A DNA stretch of 46,552 bases from Xanthomonas maliensis (lineage in GTDB: Bacteria; Pseudomonadota; Gammaproteobacteria; Xanthomonadales; Xanthomonadaceae), in the NCBI RefSeq assembly GCF_009192945.1, contig NZ_NSET01000009.1, forward strand, positions 1-46,552, read 5' to 3'. Every line of letters begins with the position of its first letter. The first letter of the stretch is position 1. Under the pieces are notes generated by a model, which was not told the DNA's origin, searched no databases, and was given only the letters and a program-made list of their open reading frames with translations. A program made the position numbers and the translations under genes. Positions 1-9,166 of this stretch are shown here, piece by piece.

Positions 1-720
1 GGCCGATGCGATGCTGCCGGCGATGCTGCCGAAATCCAGGTCGGTGGTCACATAGGTGTTGCAACGCGCCGGCACGCTCGCCGAGGCGGTGAACGGGAAG
101 GCATTGCTGACCAGCTTGGCGCCGCTACCGCCTGCGTTGCAATCGTTGGGTGGGCTGGGGGGGCCGATGATGCTTTCGTTGTAGGCATAGCGCAGGACGA
201 CGTCGGCGCCGCTGAAAATGCTGCTGTGGGTGCCGACCGACAGGACCTGGTTGGCCGGAACGCGTCCATACAAGGTGACGTTGACGGTTTGCGAACCGCC
301 GACGATGACCGGCACCTGGTAGGACAGGTCCAGCAACAGCGGCGAGGGCGTGCTGGAGCCGGTCGCTCCCCACACCTGGGTGCGTCCGGCGTCCTTGTAG
401 AGCTGGAAGTCCAGGCTGTCGCCGGTCGGATTGGTCATTCGGCGTGGGTTATACAAGCCTGGGCTGGCGCTACCGGCGCCGATATCCAGGCACAGACTGA
501 CCCGGGCATAGCCGAGCACGCTGAGTGCGGCGGTGTTGCAGGACACATTGAAGGTGGCCACCGCATCAGTGGCGCCATTGGCTGCCACGTTGCCGAAGTT
601 CAATGGCGCAGCCAGGGTAACGGTGCAGGTGGTGTCGGCGCGGGCCGGTGCGGACGGCGCCAGCCACAGCATCGCCAGCAGCACGACGACCAGCCAATGC
701 CACGGGAAGGGGGCCCTCAT
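1..720 (-). CDS. Two-domain SCPU (spore coat U) pilus protein, CsuE-like, partial
   Basis: This is the last gene of an archaic chaperone-usher operon and probably encodes the minor or tip subunit. The start is the ATG at 720-718, which overlaps the usher stop as ATGA. About 240 residues are visible and the C-terminus lies beyond the window edge. A signal peptide (about residues 1-28, hydrophobic LVVVLLAMLWLA and then APARA) is followed by a first SCPU domain (about 30-175) that opens with CTVTLAAPLNFGNV and carries the family pattern of paired cysteines and a Y/G-rich C-terminal part. A second SCPU domain starts about residue 215 and is cut in its first strands (DLDFGSIAG). Two SCPU domains in one chain are typical of CsuE-type tip adhesins, whereas major subunits have one. 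The domain call is secure; the tip role is inferred from architecture and gene order. Confidence 0.85.
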   Translation of the reverse strand, partial: MRAPFPWHWLVVVLLAMLWLAPSAPARADTTCTVTLAAPLNFGNVAANGATDAVATFNVSCNTAALSVLGYARVSLCLDIGAGSASPGLYNPRRMTNPTGDSLDFQLYKDAGRTQVWGATGSSTPSPLLLDLSYQVPVIVGGSQTVNVTLYGRVPANQVLSVGTHSSIFSGADVVLRYAYNESIIGPPSPPNDCNAGGSGAKLVSNAFPFTASASVPARCNTYVTTDLDFGSIAGSIASA

Positions 721-3125
721 GGGCGAGTCTCGGCAGCACAGGTCAGCGGACCCACGCGTGGGATGCCGGAGGTGACGGCCGGATAGCTGAATCGCACGCG
801 GCAGCTGCCGTCCGGCGTCTGCACCTGCACCTGGTTGTCCTGCTGCAGATCGTCCAGATAGGTCTCGCCGTCGTAACCGACCACCGCCTGGTCCTGGTCG
901 CCTGTGTGGCGCACGCTGCTGCCCACCGGCAACGGTGTGCCATTGGCGTCATGCAGCACGATCACTGCCGCGCGCACCCGGGTAATGCCGAAATGCACCG
1001 CGATTCCGGATTGCTGGCGCGGCGTCACACTGGTATCGACCCGATCCACCCGCAGGTCGGCCGGCAGCGCCAGCGTGTCGATCGAGAGCTGGTTGCGCTG
1101 CCAGGACTGCAATGGCGTCACCAGCAAGGTGCCGCGGGCATCGGTCACGCCGATCAGGCGGTTTTCCAGGCGTACCGGAATACCGGCCTGGCCGTCGGTG
1201 GAGACCACGGCGAACGCGTCGCGGACGTCGCGCGCAGCGAAGCTGCGACCGTCCATCCACACCAGGCTGCCGCTGGCGCTGGCATAGCCCAACGTATCGC
1301 CTTGCTGACGGGAGGCGCCGATCCCGTAGCGGCCAATGGTGTTCAGCCAGCCCAGCTCGGCCAGTCCGCCATTGGTGCCCCCGCCGCGGCGGGCCTGCAC
1401 GCGCCAGCCCAGTCCGCCGATGTCGCCGTCGCCAGGGAGTGGCTGGCTGAGATCGCCGACCATGCTGGTGCGGCTGCCGTTGCGCTGCATTGACACCCCC
1501 GCCTGACGAAGCTCACCAAAGGTGGTGGACAGCGACAGATACACGCTGCGGTCGCGCTGCAGGTCGAGATTCTGATTGCCGGACAGGTTGGCCGCCCAGC
1601 CGCGCCCGAAGCTGCGCGACCAGAACACGCTGGCATAGCGCGAGGTATCGCCTTGCGGGTAGCTCAGACGGACGTAGCTGGTCCCCAGTGCGCCGATCGC
1701 ATCCAGGGTGACGCCGACGGCGGCACGATCGCTGACCCGTGCCGGCAGGCTGCCTTGCAGGGCGCCGAGATCGCGATAGTCGCCATGGGTGCGTTGGCTG
1801 CCCAGGGTGAGGTTCATGCGGCGATTGTTCCAGGCATAGCCGATTGCGGTCTGGCCGCCTTGCAAGCCATCCATTGCGCTGTGCGCATAGGCGGCGTTGA
1901 TCACGCCGCCGCGTCCCAGCGACCAGATCGCCCCACCGCCCAGTGTGGCCACGCCACCGCCGCCTTCGCCGTGCGCCTCCAGGGTCAGGTCCTCGCTCAC
2001 GCCCTTGCGCAGACTTGCGCTGGCCAGCACCTGCCGGCCGTAGCCGAACGAGCGCACGCCATAGTCCTGGCGGAGGTGGCCGATGCCGGCCGACCATTCG
2101 GACACCCCGCGTGCCAGCAGCTGCGGGGTGCCGTAGAACGCAAAGTCCAGCCGCTGGATGCGGCCGAAGGCATCGGTCACCACGATCTGCGCCTGGCCGG
2201 TGCCGCTGATGCCGGGTTGCGCTGCCAATTGGAACGGCCCGGCGGGCACCTGTCCGCTGTATTGGCGCATGCCATCCACGTAGAGCTCCACGGTGGAGGG
2301 GACTGCCGCTTCGCCCAGGAAGCGCGGCGTCGGCGTCAGCACGCGATAGGGTTGCAGGGCGTAATTGCGCCCGATCTGCATACCGCCGAGACGGACGGCG
2401 CGGCTCCAGTCGACGAAACCGCTGTAGAAGTCGCCCGCGACCAGGCTGGTGGCGCTGTCGGGAAAGTCGATTTGCCAGGCGCTGTCCAGTCGCACTGCGT
2501 CGCCGCGCCAGCGATTGTCCCCGTCGATGCGACGCAGCTGGAAGATGGCGGTCGAGGCGACCATGCCAGCGCCAATGCCGAAGCCGCGGACCTCGGTCGC
2601 CAGCGAGACGTTGTCGGCACCGCTATTGCTGGTCGCGAAGACATCGTAGTTCAGCAGCACGCCAGGCGAGGCGGTGGCCGTGGGGGCGGCGACCTGCTCG
2701 GACTGCAGGACCGTGGTCGCCAGCGAGAGCTGCGCCAGCGGTGCCTGCAACGCCAAGCGTTGCAGCGCGGCGTCGTAGCGCACTTCCACATCGGGCAAGC
2801 GGTCCAGGTCGACCAGCTCGTCGGCGCGACGCTCGGCGAGGATGAAGCCGAGCGTGCGCAGGGTCTGCACGCTGGCGCGCAGGTGCCCATCAGCCAGTTC
2901 GAACGGAGCCAGGCCGCGTTCGGCCTGATTGAGGGTGACTTCCAGATACAGCGTTTGCACCGCGGCGCTGGCGTCGGGCGCAGTGGAATCGGGACCGATG
3001 ACGCCGCTGCTGCGCTCGCTTGCAAGAACGCAGGCCGGATAGCAGGCGATCAGCAGCGTCATCGCCAGTCCTGCCGCTTCACGGCCGCGCGGGCGCGGCC
3101 AGCAAGGTGCGTTCTTCAGCTTCAC
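717..3125 (-). CDS. Archaic chaperone-usher pathway outer-membrane usher (FimD/CsuD-like)
   Basis: This is the usher that gates and assembles pilus subunits at the outer membrane. After the signal peptide come an N-terminal substrate-binding domain (LYLEVTLNQAERGLAPFEL), a long beta-barrel with many alternating aromatic/Gly strands, the plug-region motif around VELYVDGMRQYSGQVPAGPF, and a C-terminal domain ending in GPLTC. A GTG start at 3125 is preferred: it keeps a positively charged n-region (KLKNAPCWPRPRGRE) before the hydrophobic core, giving 802 residues, and has AAGGAT about 10 bases upstream. The ATG at 3062 would give a signal peptide without a basic n-region (781 residues). With the GTG start it overlaps the chaperone gene by 47 bases, and it overlaps the next gene by 4 bases, so translation is probably coupled. 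Confidence 0.9.
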   Translation of the reverse strand: MKLKNAPCWPRPRGREAAGLAMTLLIACYPACVLASERSSGVIGPDSTAPDASAAVQTLYLEVTLNQAERGLAPFELADGHLRASVQTLRTLGFILAERRADELVDLDRLPDVEVRYDAALQRLALQAPLAQLSLATTVLQSEQVAAPTATASPGVLLNYDVFATSNSGADNVSLATEVRGFGIGAGMVASTAIFQLRRIDGDNRWRGDAVRLDSAWQIDFPDSATSLVAGDFYSGFVDWSRAVRLGGMQIGRNYALQPYRVLTPTPRFLGEAAVPSTVELYVDGMRQYSGQVPAGPFQLAAQPGISGTGQAQIVVTDAFGRIQRLDFAFYGTPQLLARGVSEWSAGIGHLRQDYGVRSFGYGRQVLASASLRKGVSEDLTLEAHGEGGGGVATLGGGAIWSLGRGGVINAAYAHSAMDGLQGGQTAIGYAWNNRRMNLTLGSQRTHGDYRDLGALQGSLPARVSDRAAVGVTLDAIGALGTSYVRLSYPQGDTSRYASVFWSRSFGRGWAANLSGNQNLDLQRDRSVYLSLSTTFGELRQAGVSMQRNGSRTSMVGDLSQPLPGDGDIGGLGWRVQARRGGGTNGGLAELGWLNTIGRYGIGASRQQGDTLGYASASGSLVWMDGRSFAARDVRDAFAVVSTDGQAGIPVRLENRLIGVTDARGTLLVTPLQSWQRNQLSIDTLALPADLRVDRVDTSVTPRQQSGIAVHFGITRVRAAVIVLHDANGTPLPVGSSVRHTGDQDQAVVGYDGETYLDDLQQDNQVQVQTPDGSCRVRFSYPAVTSGIPRVGPLTCAAETRP

Positions 3126-3861
3126 CGTTGATCCTTGCGGTGAGGGTGCCATGCGCGAAGCGAGCCGGCGGGGCGCCGAGCGACCAGCGCATGGTCTGGC
3201 CCGGCAGCACGTAGCCGACCAGGCCGTCGAGGACGTTGGTGAACGTGCCATCGACCTGGTGGCGCACATCGGCGACTTGCGCATGCGCCTTGCCGGTGTT
3301 GCGCAGTTGCAACTCGGCCATGCCATTGCTGCCGCTGACGATCTCGGCCTGCAACGCGGAGGTGGGTGCCGTCGTGCCGATCGGCAGCAGGAAGATCGGC
3401 ACCGAATAGCGCAACACGAACTGCATGCCCTTGCGGTCGGGGTTGCTGTTGTCCGGCAGCTCATCGACGATGATGCGATAGCTGGCCTCTTCGCTGGTCG
3501 GCGGGGCGCCGGCCCGGATGACCCGGATCAGTTGCCGTTCGCCGGCGGCCAGGGTGCGCATCGGTGGGCTGACCAGCAATTCCTGGGTCGGGACCAGCTG
3601 GTCCGCCCCATCGACCTGCGTCCAGCGGTAGGCGCGCGTCTGCACCTGCAGCGGCGCGCTGCCGCTGTTGCTCAGCCACAAGCCATCGGCCGTCTGTTGT
3701 GCCTGCAGGGTCAACGACGTCGGCGCCAGTTGCAGGCTGGCGGCGTGGGCGCTCAGGCCTGGCCCTGCCAGCGCGAGCAGCAGGGTCAGTGCACGCAGCG
3801 TTGGCATGCGGCGGAGGTTGCGCGTGAGCGGGCCGGGCGACTGGCAGGCGTGGCGTGGCAT
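3079..3861 (-). CDS. Periplasmic pilus-assembly chaperone (CsuC/FimC-like)
   Basis: A 260-residue donor-strand chaperone that would fold SCPU subunits in the periplasm and deliver them to the usher. It has a signal peptide (hydrophobic core LRALTLLLALAGPGLSAHA), then a first Ig-like domain with the archaic-family segment RAYRWTQVDGADQLVPTQ and the conserved SPPMRTLAAGERQLIRVIR, then a shorter second domain. The ATG at 3861 was chosen because GAGGAG sits 4 bases upstream. An internal ATG at 3807 would give a neater signal peptide but lacks a Shine-Dalgarno sequence. The gene begins just past the stop of the upstream SCPU gene (3870), as expected for an operon. Family assignment is confident; the exact start is less so. 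Confidence 0.9.
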   Translation of the reverse strand: MPRHACQSPGPLTRNLRRMPTLRALTLLLALAGPGLSAHAASLQLAPTSLTLQAQQTADGLWLSNSGSAPLQVQTRAYRWTQVDGADQLVPTQELLVSPPMRTLAAGERQLIRVIRAGAPPTSEEASYRIIVDELPDNSNPDRKGMQFVLRYSVPIFLLPIGTTAPTSALQAEIVSGSNGMAELQLRNTGKAHAQVADVRHQVDGTFTNVLDGLVGYVLPGQTMRWSLGAPPARFAHGTLTARINGEAEERTLLAAPARP

Positions 3862-3869
3862 GCGTCTCC

Positions 3870-4394
3870 TCAATAGATGATCGTGGCGGTGATGGTGTCC
3901 TGGTAGCTACCGGTCGCCGGGTTGTTGGCCGAGGGGTTGGTGACGCGGCCGTAGACCGGGTAGACCTGGGACAGGCCAGTGGCGGTGCGGCTGAGCGTGT
4001 TGGTCCCGCTGGTGCTCCCCCAGACCGTGCTGCGGCTCAGATCCTGGTACAGCTGGTAGGCGATGTAGTTGTTGGCCGTGACGCTGGCATCGGTGTTCTT
4101 CATCCGGCGAGTGGTGACGTCGTTGGCGGTGCCGGCGTTGCTGCCCGCGCTCAGCGCGATGTTGTAGGGCGTCAGGGCCGTGCACTGCGCGGTCAGGCTG
4201 CCGTTGGCGTCCACATTGGTGGACGTGGTGGACAGCACCGAGCCGAAGTCGACGTCGGTCGCGGCGGCGGCGGTAATGGTGCAGGCCTTGGTGACAGCGA
4301 TCTTGACGTTGAAGGTGGTGGTGTCCGCCGCCGTAGCGGTGCTGGCAACGGACAGCAGGAGGACAGACAGCAGGGCGGAGTGGACAGTGCGCAT
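3870..4394 (-). CDS. SCPU-domain pilus subunit (CsuA/B-like)
   Basis: First gene of the pilus operon and the likely major subunit. It encodes 174 residues: a clean signal peptide (MRTVHSALLSVLLLSVASTATA) and a single SCPU domain beginning TTFNVKIAVTKACTITAAAA, containing DVDFGSV and a second Cys (LTAQC), and ending in TITATIIY, the terminal strand expected of these subunits. The ATG at 4394 is chosen over one at 4400 because AAGGA is then 7 bases upstream; the 4400 ATG abuts it. Upstream lies a sigma-54-like promoter. The chaperone gene follows after a few bases. Csu-type pili mediate attachment to abiotic surfaces in Acinetobacter; a biofilm role here is by analogy only. Confidence 0.9.
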   Translation of the reverse strand: MRTVHSALLSVLLLSVASTATAADTTTFNVKIAVTKACTITAAAATDVDFGSVLSTTSTNVDANGSLTAQCTALTPYNIALSAGSNAGTANDVTTRRMKNTDASVTANNYIAYQLYQDLSRSTVWGSTSGTNTLSRTATGLSQVYPVYGRVTNPSANNPATGSYQDTITATIIY

Positions 4395-4455
4395 GGACAT
4401 TTCCTTGACCGTTTGGGTCATCTGTGGCGCGACCAGGTCGTCGCACACGCAGCAA

Positions 4456-4471
4456 TGCATCAGGCGTGCCA
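4456..4471 (-). promoter_or_regulatory. Candidate sigma-54 (-24/-12) promoter of the pilus operon
   Basis: The minus strand reads TGGCACGCCTGATGCA, which matches the RpoN consensus TGGCACG-N4-TTGCA with one mismatch (A for the first T of TTGC). The diagnostic GG (4470-4469) and GC (4458-4457) are exactly 10 bases apart, as RpoN requires. Transcription would start near 4445, about 50 bases before the subunit ATG. No enhancer-binding-protein site was identified. An inverted repeat TTTCAC/GTGAAA (4507-4512 and 4524-4529) lies 36-58 bases further upstream in an AT-richer stretch. Confidence 0.55.
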
Positions 4472-4648
4472 AACAATACCGCTGTTTTACCCGTTCATCT
4501 CCCTGTTTTCACTGGTTATTTTCGTGAAATTGCGATGTCCTACGGATGACCTCGTCGCACGGAACGTTGACGCGGCGTGAAAACGTCGCGGAAATGTCGG
4601 AATCTTGTGGTCCCGGCTGCTTGCTGCCACGCCATCTCCCGGGGGTCG

Positions 4649-4676
4649 TTCAGATTCAGCGCGAATCGGCGATAAT
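4649..4676 (+). promoter_or_regulatory. Candidate map promoter giving a leaderless mRNA
   Basis: A GATAAT -10 hexamer (4671-4676, 5/6 to TATAAT) ends 6 bases before the map ATG (4683). A weak -35 TTCAGA (4649-4654) lies 16 bases upstream of it. Initiation 6-8 bases after the -10 would place the transcript start at or next to the ATG. No Shine-Dalgarno sequence precedes the ATG, which fits leaderless translation. Confidence 0.4.
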
Positions 4677-4682
4677 CCAGCC

Positions 4683-5459
4683 ATGAGCGTCAATCTAAAA
4701 ACCAAAGAAGAAATCGAACTGATGCGCGTCGCCGGCCGTCTGGCTGCCGAGGTGCTCGATATCGTCGCCCCCTACGTCCAGCCCGGGGTCACCACCGCCG
4801 AGCTCGACCGCATCTGCCACGACCACATCGTCAATGTACAGGGTACGATTCCGGCCAACGTCGGCTACCGCGGCTTTCCCAAGAGCGTGTGCACGTCGGT
4901 CAACAACGTGATCTGCCATGGCATTCCGAGTGCGGCCAAGGTCTTGAAGGAAGGAGACATCGTCAACATTGATGTCACCGTCATCAAGGATGGCTGGCAT
5001 GGCGATACCAGTCGCATGTATTACGTCGGCACGCCTTCGGTGATGGCCAAGCGGCTGGTGGAGACCACCTACGAAGCGATGTGGCGCGGCATCCGTGCGG
5101 TCAAGCCGGGTGCCACGCTGGGCGATGTCGGACACGCGATCCAGAAGTACGCCGAGGCCGAGCGCTTCAGCGTGGTGCGCGACTACTGCGGGCACGGTAT
5201 CGGCAAGGTCTATCACGACGAGCCGCAGGTCATGCACTACGGGCGTCCGGGCGAAGGACTGGTGCTCAAGCCAGGCATGACCTTCACCATCGAGCCGATG
5301 ATCAACGAGGGCACTTATCACCATAAGACCTTGCCGGATGGTTGGACGGTGGTGACCAAGGACCGCAAGTTGTCGGCGCAGTGGGAGCACATGGTGGCCG
5401 TGACCGAGGATGGCGTGGATGTGCTGACGTTGTCGCCCAACGCCACCGTGCCGGCATGA
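4683..5459 (+). CDS. map: Type I methionine aminopeptidase
   Basis: Removes the initiator Met from nascent proteins in the cytoplasm. It is 258 residues, close to the usual length of bacterial type I enzymes, with the pita-bread fold throughout. All catalytic and metal-binding residues are present at the canonical E. coli positions: His79 (in VICHGIP), Asp97, Asp108, His171 (CGHGIG), Glu204 (IEPM) and Glu235 (QWEHM). Its stop overlaps the glnD start as ATGA. It is the first gene of the map-glnD-dapD block and is divergent from the pilus operon. There is no ribosome-binding site in front of the ATG. Confidence 0.97.
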   Translation: MSVNLKTKEEIELMRVAGRLAAEVLDIVAPYVQPGVTTAELDRICHDHIVNVQGTIPANVGYRGFPKSVCTSVNNVICHGIPSAAKVLKEGDIVNIDVTVIKDGWHGDTSRMYYVGTPSVMAKRLVETTYEAMWRGIRAVKPGATLGDVGHAIQKYAEAERFSVVRDYCGHGIGKVYHDEPQVMHYGRPGEGLVLKPGMTFTIEPMINEGTYHHKTLPDGWTVVTKDRKLSAQWEHMVAVTEDGVDVLTLSPNATVPA

Positions 5460-8065
5460 GTGCAGCGCCGGCGGAGCGTCCGGAACCGGGCGTCGCCGGC
5501 GACGCCGACTGGGCCGCGCAGGCGCGCGCGCTGTTGGCGCAGGCCGATGCGCGCTTGTGCAAGCGCTTCGACCTGGGCGAAGCGATCGAACGGCTGCTGG
5601 CGCTGCGCGCGCGCGCGGTCGACCACGCGTTGCGCACGGCCTGGGCACGCTGTATTCCCGCTGACGCAGGCCTGTCGTTGCACGCTGTCGGCGGCTACGG
5701 TCGCGGCGAATTGTTCCCGCGTTCGGACGTGGATCTGCTGGTGCTCGGCGAACCGGCCGAACAGCAGGTCCACGAGCAGGCCTTGGCGCGCTTGTTCGCG
5801 CTGCTGTGGGACGTCGGTCTGCCGGTCAGCCATGCGGTGCGCTCGGCGGCGCAGTGCAGCGTTGCCGCCGCCGACCAGACCGTGTTGACCGCCTTGATCG
5901 AATCGCGGCCGTTGGTGGCCGATGCCGCTGCGCGCACGGCGCTGGCGACAGCGATCGCGCCGCAGCAGGTGTGGCCCCCGCGCGAATTCTTCGAAATCAA
6001 ACGCGAGGAACTGCAGGCGCGCCACCAGCGCTTCGGCGACACCGCCGACAATCTTGAGCCGGACATCAAGGATGGCCCCGGGGGGCTGCGCGATCTGCAG
6101 ACGCTGGGATGGATGGCGTTGCGCGCGTTCGGCGTCAAGGAGCTGGAAGCGCTGGTCGGGCTCGGCCATGTCGGCGCCGACGAAGCCGCTGCGCTGCGGC
6201 GCGAACGCGGCGAATTGGCGCGACTGCGCTACGGCCTGCATGTGGTCGCCCGGCGGCCGGAGGAACGGCTGCGTTTCGATTATCAGAAGACGCTGGCCGA
6301 GCGACTGGGCTTTGCCGACGATGCCGAAAGCCTGGGCGTGGAAAAGATGATGCAGCGCTTCTACCGCAGCGCTGCGCTGGTCCGCCGGATCAGCGATCGC
6401 CTGCTGCAGCGCTTTGAAGAGCAGTTCGATGGCGAGGCGATCCCGGTGCCGCTGGCCAACGGCTTCAGTCTGCGCCGCGGCTACCTTGCCGCCGACAGCG
6501 AGGACTGGCCAGCCGGCGACGTGTTGCAGGTGTTCGCCTTGTTCGCGCAATGGGCGGCACACCGCGACGTGCGCGGACTGCATTCGCTGACCGCACGTGC
6601 GCTGGCCGAGGTGCTGCGCGCACTGCCGTCGTATGCGCAGGCCGATGCGGTGGCGCGCGAGCGCTTCATGGCGTTGCTGCGCGGTCCGCGCGCGGTCGAA
6701 ACGCTGACCCGGATGGCGCGGCTGGGGGTGCTGGGGCAATGGATTCCGGCCTTTGCCAGCGTCTCCGGACGCATGCAGTTCGATCTGTTCCACGTCTACA
6801 CCGTCGACCAGCACACCTTGATGGTGCTGCGGAACATGGCGCTGTTCGCCGGCGGTCGCGCCGATGAGCGGTTCTCGATCACCCATGAAGTGTGGCCGCG
6901 ACTGCGCAAGCCGGAATTGTTGCTGCTGGCTGGACTGTTCCATGACATCGCCAAGGGCCGCGGCGGCGACCACTCCGAGCTCGGCGCGGTCGACGCGCGC
7001 GCGTTCTGCCAGGCGCATGGCTTGAGCGCGGGCGATACCGAACTGGTGGCCTGGTTGGTCGAGCAGCATCTGCGGATGTCGGTGACCGCGCAGAAGCAGG
7101 ACATCTCCGATCCGGAGGTCATCCACCGCTTCGCGACCTTGGCCGGCACGCGCGAACGGCTGGATTATCTGTACCTGTTGACATGCGCCGATATCGCCGG
7201 CACCAGCCCCAAGCTGTGGAACGCCTGGAAGGATCGCTTGCTGGCCGATCTGTATTTCGCCGCACGACGGGCCTTGCGCGAGGGGCTGGAACATCCGCCG
7301 CCGCGCGAGGAACGCCTGCGCGAAGCGCGCGAGTCGGCGCGCGCGCTGCTGCATGTGCAAGGCCTGGACGATGTCACCATCGACCGCCAGTTCGCCGGCA
7401 TGCCGGACGAGAACTTCCTGCGCTTCCGCCCCGAGCAATTGGCCTGGCAGGCGGCGTCGCTGATCGAAGTGGAGATCGGCCAGACCCTGGTCAAGGCGCG
7501 TCGTGCCGTGCCGGACAACGATGCGTTGGAAGTCTTCGTCTACTCGCCCGATCGCGATGGTGTGTTCTCTGCGATCGTGGCCACGCTGGATCGCAAGGGC
7601 TATGGCATCCACCGCGCCCGCGTGCTGGATGCGCCGCACAACGCGATCTTCGACGTGTTCGAAGTTCTGCCGGGCGACAGTTTCGCCGACGGCGACCCAC
7701 AGAGCCTGGCCGCGGCCCTGCGTGAGGTGCTGGCGGGCGATCTGCGGGAGGTGCGGCCAGCGCGGCGCGCCGTGCCGCGACAGCTACGCCATTTCCGTTT
7801 CGCCCCCCGGATCGAGTTCAGTCAGAGCGCCGGTGGCCGGCGCACGCGGGTGAGCCTGGTGGCGCCCGATCGCCCCGGTCTGCTGGCCGACGTGGCGCAT
7901 GTTCTGCGTGTGCAGCACCTGCGCGTGCACGATGCGCGCATCGCCACCTTCGGGGAACGCGCCGAGGATCAGTTTCAAATTACCGACGAACACGATCACC
8001 CCTTGTCCGACACCGCCCGGCAGACGCTGCACGATACCTTGCGCGACTGCCTCGACCCCACGTAG
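5456..8065 (+). CDS. glnD: [Protein-PII] uridylyltransferase / uridylyl-removing enzyme
   Basis: Senses glutamine and adds or removes UMP on PII proteins, setting the nitrogen-status signal for glutamine synthetase and NtrBC. It is 869 residues. The nucleotidyltransferase motif [17 protein letters not shown] is at about 79-95 with the metal-binding DVD at 91-93. A PII-uridylyltransferase helical domain follows, then an HD hydrolase domain with HD at 496-497 ([16 protein letters not shown]). Two ACT domains lie at the C-terminus (about 690 and 796 on; the second contains [16 protein letters not shown]) and would bind glutamine. The start is the ATG overlapping the map stop. The gene is complete with no missing catalytic motif, and dapD follows after 16 bases. 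Confidence 0.97.
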   Translation: MSAAPAERPEPGVAGDADWAAQARALLAQADARLCKRFDLGEAIERLLALRARAVDHALRTAWARCIPADAGLSLHAVGGYGRGELFPRSDVDLLVLGEPAEQQVHEQALARLFALLWDVGLPVSHAVRSAAQCSVAAADQTVLTALIESRPLVADAAARTALATAIAPQQVWPPREFFEIKREELQARHQRFGDTADNLEPDIKDGPGGLRDLQTLGWMALRAFGVKELEALVGLGHVGADEAAALRRERGELARLRYGLHVVARRPEERLRFDYQKTLAERLGFADDAESLGVEKMMQRFYRSAALVRRISDRLLQRFEEQFDGEAIPVPLANGFSLRRGYLAADSEDWPAGDVLQVFALFAQWAAHRDVRGLHSLTARALAEVLRALPSYAQADAVARERFMALLRGPRAVETLTRMARLGVLGQWIPAFASVSGRMQFDLFHVYTVDQHTLMVLRNMALFAGGRADERFSITHEVWPRLRKPELLLLAGLFHDIAKGRGGDHSELGAVDARAFCQAHGLSAGDTELVAWLVEQHLRMSVTAQKQDISDPEVIHRFATLAGTRERLDYLYLLTCADIAGTSPKLWNAWKDRLLADLYFAARRALREGLEHPPPREERLREARESARALLHVQGLDDVTIDRQFAGMPDENFLRFRPEQLAWQAASLIEVEIGQTLVKARRAVPDNDALEVFVYSPDRDGVFSAIVATLDRKGYGIHRARVLDAPHNAIFDVFEVLPGDSFADGDPQSLAAALREVLAGDLREVRPARRAVPRQLRHFRFAPRIEFSQSAGGRRTRVSLVAPDRPGLLADVAHVLRVQHLRVHDARIATFGERAEDQFQITDEHDHPLSDTARQTLHDTLRDCLDPT

Positions 8066-8081
8066 TCCCCTGGAGAGCCCC

Positions 8082-9140
8082 ATGAGCACCAAGAAGCCCG
8101 CGCGCAAGCAGAGCGCGACCACGCCCAGCGCCTCCGGCAAGCGCGCCGCCTCGGCTGCCGGCAAGCCGGCCGCCAAGCGTGCGACGGCGCCGCGTCTTCC
8201 CAACAAGCCCACCAAGGTGGTCAGCGCTCCGGCCGCGGCCAAGGCCAGTGCGGCCAAGAAGCTGCCGATCGCCCGCAAGGCGGTGCAGAGCGTGACGGCG
8301 ACGGTGAGCAGCGACGAACTGCGGTTCGGCATCGAGAGCGCGTTCGAGCGGCGCGCCGCGTTGACCATCGACGAGATCGAGGGCTCCACCCGTGGCATCG
8401 TCACCCGCGTGATCGACGGCCTGGAAAGCGGGCAGTTCCGCGTCGCCGAGCCCGATGGGCATGGCGGCTGGACGGTCAACGAATGGCTCAAGAAAGCCGT
8501 GCTGCTGTACTTCCGCGTCAATGAGATGAGCGTGGTCGAGGCGCAGCCTGCGCCGTTCTGGGACAAGGTGGAGTCGCGCTTCGCCGGTTATCACGAAGCC
8601 GAGTTCCGCAAGGCCGGCGTGCGCGTGGTCCCGGGTGCGATCGCGCGCCGCGGCAGCTATTTCGGCAAGGACGTGGTACTGATGCCGAGCTTCACCAACA
8701 TCGGCGCGCACGTGGGCGAGGGCACCATGGTCGATACCTGGGCCACGGTCGGCTCGTGCGCGCAGATCGGCAAGCATTGCCACCTGTCCGGTGGCGCCGG
8801 CATCGGCGGTGTGCTGGAGCCATTGCAGGCCAGCCCGACGATCATCGAGGACCATTGTTTCATCGGCGCGCGTTCGGAAGTGGTCGAGGGTGTGGTGGTC
8901 GGCCATCACAGCGTGATCGGCATGGGCGTGTTCATCGGCCAGAGCACGCGGATCTACAACCGCGCCACCGGCGAGATCAGCTACGGCTACGTGCCTCCGT
9001 ACAGCGTGGTGGTCTCTGGTCAGTTGCCGGCCAAGGACGGGTCGCATTCGCTGTACTGCGCGGTGATCGTCAAGCAGGTCGACGCCAAGACGCGCAGCAA
9101 GACCAGCGTCAACGATCTGCTGCGCGGGTTGGCGGATTGA
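8082..9140 (+). CDS. dapD: Tetrahydrodipicolinate N-succinyltransferase with basic N-terminal extension
   Basis: Transfers succinyl from succinyl-CoA to tetrahydrodipicolinate in the succinylase branch of diaminopimelate/lysine synthesis. The 352-residue product has a DapD core from about residue 77 (compare [17 protein letters not shown] with the E. coli N-terminus). It includes the hexapeptide-repeat left-handed helix ([57 protein letters not shown]) and the C-terminal SGQLPAKDG...SLYCAVIVK. About 76 residues at the front are low-complexity Ala/Lys/Pro/Ser, histone-H1-like, and absent from the E. coli enzyme. The ATG has GGAGAG just upstream, so the tail is probably translated. A downstream start would have to lie close to the core; none has a better ribosome site. 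Confidence 0.95.
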   Translation: MSTKKPARKQSATTPSASGKRAASAAGKPAAKRATAPRLPNKPTKVVSAPAAAKASAAKKLPIARKAVQSVTATVSSDELRFGIESAFERRAALTIDEIEGSTRGIVTRVIDGLESGQFRVAEPDGHGGWTVNEWLKKAVLLYFRVNEMSVVEAQPAPFWDKVESRFAGYHEAEFRKAGVRVVPGAIARRGSYFGKDVVLMPSFTNIGAHVGEGTMVDTWATVGSCAQIGKHCHLSGGAGIGGVLEPLQASPTIIEDHCFIGARSEVVEGVVVGHHSVIGMGVFIGQSTRIYNRATGEISYGYVPPYSVVVSGQLPAKDGSHSLYCAVIVKQVDAKTRSKTSVNDLLRGLAD

Positions 9141-9166
9141 GCGCTGCATATTCGACTACCGGCGCC

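Noticed and set aside
5342..5455. Possible N-terminal extension of GlnD into map
   Set aside because: It would overlap most of the end of map; the ATG overlapping the map stop gives the family length.
5318..7639. Long minus-strand frame opposite map/glnD
   Set aside because: Antisense shadow of glnD, which has intact catalytic motifs on the plus strand.
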